From contig CAMPHY010000032.1 in assembly GCA_946886125.1 (NCBI GenBank), positions 1 to 7,813 of the forward strand: 7,813 nucleotides of DNA. Reading direction: 5' to 3'. Under the pieces are notes generated by a model, which ran no database searches, was not told the DNA's origin, and was given only the letters and a program-made list of their open reading frames with translations. Each line of letters starts with the position of its first letter. Within the stretch, counting starts at the first letter, position 1. Made by a program: the position numbers and the translations under genes. Positions 5,017 through 7,813 of this stretch are shown here, piece after piece. The DNA is from an uncultured Candidatus Saccharibacteria bacterium. Lineage in GTDB: Bacteria > Patescibacteria > Saccharimonadia > Saccharimonadales > UBA6022.

Positions 5017-5408
5017 TACGCTTTCACCTCCTCTTTTGGCACGCTTTTAAGCTCGTCGACAAACTCGATCGTCGCCATCTGTGTGCCGTCGCCGATGCGT
5101 ACACGTGTACGTTGTACGCGTACGTGTCCACTTGTGCGACCGCTCAGCTGTGGGGCGATTTCATCAACCAGTTTGAAGGCTGCTGCTTGCGTTGATAACG
5201 CGGCAATAACCTGTCGACGATTATGAAGATCACCTTTTTTAGCTTTAGTAATAACTTTTTCTATATAACGTACTAGCTCTTTAGCTTTGGGTAGCGTTGT
5301 CTCAATCTTGCCATGCTCGACGAGACTTGTAGCCAAGCCTTTGAGTAGCGCGCGGCGCTGGTCGCGTTCGCGACCAAATTTGCGCCCTTTGTAACCGTGT
5401 CGATGCAT
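5016..5408 (-). CDS. rplQ: 50S ribosomal protein bL17
   Basis: bL17 is a bacterial large-subunit protein near the exit tunnel. At 130 residues it is within the family range. Family motifs are the N-terminal basic block HRHGYKGRKFGRERDQRRAL (2-21), SLVEHGKIETTLPKAKELVRYIE (28-50) and the terminal beta segment RVQRTRVRIGDGTQMATIEF. Its ATG overlaps the rpoA stop (TAATG), giving the usual alpha-operon coupling. GGAG lies 11 nt upstream, inside rpoA. The region coding for HVRVQRTRVRIG forms an unusual alternating purine-pyrimidine tract with perfect palindromes. Its C-terminal codons supply the strong Shine-Dalgarno for rplM. Confidence 0.98.
   Translation of the reverse strand: MHRHGYKGRKFGRERDQRRALLKGLATSLVEHGKIETTLPKAKELVRYIEKVITKAKKGDLHNRRQVIAALSTQAAAFKLVDEIAPQLSGRTSGHVRVQRTRVRIGDGTQMATIEFVDELKSVPKEEVKA
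5024..5032 (-). promoter_or_regulatory. Strong Shine-Dalgarno of rplM inside rplQ
   Basis: AGGAGGTGA is a full match to the anti-Shine-Dalgarno core. It lies 7 nt before the rplM ATG and is embedded in the last rplQ codons (Glu-Glu-Val). It is the strongest ribosome binding site in the window. Confidence 0.85.
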
Positions 5409-6331
5409 TACAGTTCAAGCTCCGCTAGTTTATCTTTAACTTCATCCAATGCCTTTGATCCAAAACCTTTTAGTTCGCGTAGATCTTGTTCAGTCAATGT
5501 AACTAAATCATGAACAGTACGAATATCGTTATTGATCAAAGCGTTGGCAGTACGAGCTGTTAGGTTCAATTCTTCAATTGAAGTATTCAGCTCGCTCGCT
5601 TCATCGCTTACCTCTTGGCCAAGGGCTGGCGCAGCTTCAACAGTCGTTGAGCCTGCAAGCGCAGTATATTGGTTAACAAGGATAGCTGAAGCTTCTTCAA
5701 AGGCGTCACGTGGGCTAATTGAGCCGTCGGTGTCGACTGTAAGAAGTAACTTATCGAGGTTTGTCTCCTGGCCAACACGTGTATTGTCGACTTTATAGCG
5801 GACACGGAGAACCGGGCTAAATACAGCGTCAAGAGCGATCATGTCGCTATGAAGACGAGATTCAGACGATTCTTCGATTGTGCGATACCCGCGACCAGCT
5901 TCAACGACAAGGTCGATAGTAACTGACTTCTTTGGGTCATCAATGGTAGCAATAACTTGCTCTGGATTAACGATTTCAACGTCGGCTGATGTTTTAATAT
6001 CGCCAGCAGTGATAACACCAGCGCCCTTCTTTTCAAGACGGAGCTCAATTGCTTCGTCAGAGTGAACTTTCAGGCGAACGTTCTTGAGGTTAAGCATGAT
6101 ATCAACGACATCTTCCTTAACACCCGCAACGGTAGTAAACTCATGAGTCGCACCTTCAATGCGGAAAGCAACGATTGCTGCGCCTTGAATGCTCGAAAGC
6201 AGAACGCGGCGCAAGCTGTTACCAAGAGTATTGCCGTAACCAGCGTGAAGTGGCTCAATTACAAAAGTAGCGCTTGTTGAGGTGTGTTCATCAATATTTG
6301 CCAGTGCAGGATTGTGAATAACTTTTGACAT
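5408..6331 (-). CDS. rpoA: DNA-directed RNA polymerase subunit alpha
   Basis: The alpha subunit dimerises to start RNA polymerase assembly and contacts promoters and activators. At 307 residues it is slightly shorter than E. coli alpha (329). The N-terminal domain (about 1-222) includes GYGNTLGNSLRRVLLSSI (31-48), the assembly core, and GRGYRTIEES (146-155). A linker follows (about 223-250). The C-terminal helix-hairpin-helix domain (251-307) carries LTARTANALI (257-266), in which Arg260 and Asn263 match the UP-element-contacting Arg265 and Asn268 of E. coli, and LKGFGSKALDEVK (287-299). UP-element or activator contact therefore seems retained. The start has AAGGAG 8 nt upstream in the 20-nt gap after rpsD. 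Confidence 0.99.
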   Translation of the reverse strand: MSKVIHNPALANIDEHTSTSATFVIEPLHAGYGNTLGNSLRRVLLSSIQGAAIVAFRIEGATHEFTTVAGVKEDVVDIMLNLKNVRLKVHSDEAIELRLEKKGAGVITAGDIKTSADVEIVNPEQVIATIDDPKKSVTIDLVVEAGRGYRTIEESSESRLHSDMIALDAVFSPVLRVRYKVDNTRVGQETNLDKLLLTVDTDGSISPRDAFEEASAILVNQYTALAGSTTVEAAPALGQEVSDEASELNTSIEELNLTARTANALINNDIRTVHDLVTLTEQDLRELKGFGSKALDEVKDKLAELEL

Positions 6332-6339
6332 AGTGTAGG

Positions 6340-6345
6340 CTCCTT
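6340..6345 (-). promoter_or_regulatory. Shine-Dalgarno of rpoA
   Basis: AAGGAG lies 8 nt before the rpoA ATG, in the widest gap inside the operon (20 nt). I see no promoter or terminator in this gap. Confidence 0.7.
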
Positions 6346-6351
6346 ACCCGT

Positions 6352-6972
6352 TTAGCGTGAGTAATACTCGACGATTAGCTGTTCATTAATGTCCACTTCG
6401 GCTTCTTCGCGCTTCGGAAGACCTGTCACTTCAATCTTGAGCTTTTTGTGATCGCTCTTGATCCAACTAAGTGGACCTTGGACTGAATTATTGACAACGT
6501 CATCGATTTGACTAAAGTAACCAGATTTTGCGCTTTTTGGACGAACAACAAGTTCATCACCAGCTTGAACACGGATTGATGGAATATCAACACGACGGCC
6601 GTTGAGCATAAAGTGGCCATGGCCGACAAGTTGACGCGCCGCACGACGACTGGTTGCAAAACCAGCTCGGTAGACAACGTTATCAAGACGTCGTTCAAGG
6701 AGCTGTAGCAAGTTTTCACCGGCAAGACCAGTTTTATTGCGTGTCGCTTCGCTCATGAGACGAGCAAATTGTTTTTCCAAAAGACCGTACGTACGACGAA
6801 CTTTTTGCTTTTCGCGAAGTTGCGTAAGGTACAAGCTTGGCTTGCCCTGACGACCATGTGCATGCTGACCTGGAATACCAGATTTTTTCGCCATGATTTT
6901 ATGTGCTTTTGGATGAAGCGCATACCCTTCGCGGCGAGATTGTTTGACGATTGGAGAAGTATCTCTTGCCAT
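6352..6972 (-). CDS. rpsD: 30S ribosomal protein uS4
   Basis: uS4 is a primary 16S rRNA-binding protein that helps form the mRNA entry site. In E. coli it also represses the alpha operon. At 206 residues it has standard length. The N-terminal MARDTSPIVKQSRREG lacks the cysteines of the zinc-binding type of S4; there is no cysteine in the whole protein. IPGQHAHGRQGKPSLYLTQLREKQK (33-57) is typical. The S4 RNA-binding domain spans about 93-155 (ERRLDNVVYRAGFATSRRAARQLVGHGH, NGRRVDIPS). The C-terminal IVEYYSR is canonical. The ATG lies 3 nt after the rpsK stop, with AAGGG 8 nt upstream. S4-mediated control of this operon is possible by analogy, but no E. coli-like leader can be seen. Confidence 0.98.
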   Translation of the reverse strand: MARDTSPIVKQSRREGYALHPKAHKIMAKKSGIPGQHAHGRQGKPSLYLTQLREKQKVRRTYGLLEKQFARLMSEATRNKTGLAGENLLQLLERRLDNVVYRAGFATSRRAARQLVGHGHFMLNGRRVDIPSIRVQAGDELVVRPKSAKSGYFSQIDDVVNNSVQGPLSWIKSDHKKLKIEVTGLPKREEAEVDINEQLIVEYYSR

Positions 6973-6975
6973 AAC

Positions 6976-7368
6976 CTAAGCCCTTCGTGCCTTACGTGGA
7001 CGGACGCCACCATGAGGTACGCCAGTCACATCTTTAATACTGTCTACGGTAATATCAAAACCACCGATAGCACGGATAGCTGCATCACGTCCAAGACCAA
7101 CACCCTTGACGAAAACGTCAACAGCACTCATGCCATGAAGTGACTTCACCGTTTCAGCAGCTTTTTCAGCCGCCACTTGTGAAGCGTACGCAGTACCTTT
7201 TTTGCTGCCGCGGAAACCGCAAGCACCAGCACTTGCTGCTGCAAGTACGTTACCTTTTTTGTCAGTAAACGTCACAATTGTATTGTTAAACGTTGCCTGA
7301 ATGTGCAGCTGACCAGAAGGAACTGATCGGCGCTGCTTCTTACGAGTTGAAGTTTTTGCATCTGCCAT
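6976..7368 (-). CDS. rpsK: 30S ribosomal protein uS11
   Basis: uS11 lies on the small-subunit platform near the mRNA exit and the E site. At 130 residues it has standard length. Conserved segments are GQLHIQATFNNTIVTFTD (19-36), SAGACGFRGSKKGTAYASQVAAE (46-68) and VKGVGLGRDAAIRAI (87-101). The C-terminal signature, usually PHNGCRPPK, reads PHGGVRPRK (118-126): Asn is replaced by Gly120 and Cys by Val122. The Ala/Arg-rich end ARRA closes the protein. The ATG lies 14 nt after the rpsM stop, with AAAGGA 8 nt upstream. Confidence 0.98.
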   Translation of the reverse strand: MADAKTSTRKKQRRSVPSGQLHIQATFNNTIVTFTDKKGNVLAAASAGACGFRGSKKGTAYASQVAAEKAAETVKSLHGMSAVDVFVKGVGLGRDAAIRAIGGFDITVDSIKDVTGVPHGGVRPRKARRA

Positions 7369-7382
7369 AATCTTATTCCTTT

Positions 7383-7769
7383 CTACGTCTTAGACGCTGC
7401 CTTCTTTTGTGTACCGCCCACTGCTACTGCTTTACCCTTACGAGTTCGTGCATTCGTACGGGTTCGTTGTCCGTTGACTGGAAGACCAGCTTTGTGACGG
7501 AGCCCGCGGTAGGCGTTTACATCCTTTAGACGCTTAATATTATTTGTCACCAAGCGCTGTAGGTCGCCTTCCACGGTATAATCAGAATCGATTAATTCGC
7601 GAATACGTTGTTCTTCAGCCTCGGTGAGATCTTTCACCCGAGTGGTCGGCTCAACTTTTGCCGCCGCAAGGATGGTCGATGCGAAGTGTGGACCGATGCC
7701 GTATACATACGTCAAAGCGATCTGCACTTGCTTTTCAGATGGGATTACTACCCCAGCGATTCGAGCCAT
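7383..7769 (-). CDS. rpsM: 30S ribosomal protein uS13
   Basis: uS13 sits in the small-subunit head, forms bridges to the large subunit and contacts tRNA. At 128 residues it has typical length. Hallmarks are [10 protein letters not shown] at the start, [11 protein letters not shown] (20-30), [23 protein letters not shown] (70-92) and [18 protein letters not shown] (95-112), followed by a basic Lys/Ala-rich tail that reaches the tRNA sites. The start has AGGG about 6 nt upstream. The gap to rpmJ is only 2 nt, so there is no room between the genes for an E. coli-style S4-binding pseudoknot. Any such element would have to overlap coding sequence. Confidence 0.98.
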   Translation of the reverse strand: MARIAGVVIPSEKQVQIALTYVYGIGPHFASTILAAAKVEPTTRVKDLTEAEEQRIRELIDSDYTVEGDLQRLVTNNIKRLKDVNAYRGLRHKAGLPVNGQRTRTNARTRKGKAVAVGGTQKKAASKT

Positions 7770-7771
7770 GC

Positions 7772-7813
7772 TTAACCCTGCCTTTGCTTATTCTTAGGTT
7801 TTTTCTTGTTGAT
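7772..7813 (-). CDS. rpmJ: 50S ribosomal protein bL36, C-terminal 13 residues (cut by right edge)
   Basis: The minus-strand frame ends [13 protein letters not shown] then TAA. The KQRQG ending is the bL36 signature (usual form CxNPKHKQRQG), and rpmJ directly before rpsM is the normal bacterial order. In this copy the positions normally held by the third Cys and the His of the zinc site are Lys and Asn, so it looks like a zinc-free form. Only the tail is in the window, so the N-terminal Cys pair cannot be checked. Confidence 0.85.
   Translation of the reverse strand: MNKKKPKNKQRQG

Noticed and set aside
1..7813. CRISPR array, insertion sequence, tRNA or rRNA gene
   Set aside because: No spaced direct repeats, transposase motifs, terminal inverted repeats, or tRNA/rRNA signatures were seen on either strand.

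Overview
The window looks like a chromosomal segment of a small-genome bacterium of the Candidate Phyla Radiation, most likely Candidatus Saccharibacteria (TM7). That assignment is an inference. It rests on a very compact ribosomal operon, a divergent uS11 C-terminus (PHGGVRP), a tryptophanyl-tRNA synthetase with a substituted N-terminal signature, a bL36 tail without the usual zinc ligands, and promoters that sit directly on start codons. The standard genetic code fits: no in-frame TGA occurs in about 2,300 codons, and all 13 visible stops are TAA or TAG.

Right part (4128-7813, minus strand): a ribosomal/RNA polymerase operon in the order rpmJ (tail only) - rpsM - rpsK - rpsD - rpoA - rplQ - rplM - rpsI. 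It ends in a strong intrinsic terminator at 4127-4157. Gaps are 1-20 nt, and two junctions are TAATG overlaps, so the genes are probably co-transcribed and partly translationally coupled. This is the bacterial alpha operon joined directly to the L13/S9 pair.

Middle part (2332-4127): three genes of unknown function. A membrane-anchored protein lies on the minus strand (3477-4094) and converges on a small basic protein on the plus strand (3075-3434). They share a hairpin that carries both stop codons. An 84-residue protein lies on the minus strand (2405-2659). The 415-bp gap 2660-3074 holds divergent promoters and, on the minus strand, a promoter-to-terminator unit of about 225 nt. That unit could be a non-coding RNA or an attenuated leader of the 84-residue gene.

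Left part (1-2331, minus strand): an alpha/beta hydrolase, then trpS, then an unidentified gene running off the left edge. The last gene starts one base after the trpS stop codon.

Three minus-strand units (trpS, hydrolase, membrane protein) have a TATAAT or TATACT box only 6-9 nt before the start codon, which predicts leaderless mRNAs. Operon-internal genes have Shine-Dalgarno sequences instead. Two of the leaderless promoters lie directly behind the terminator of the preceding unit.
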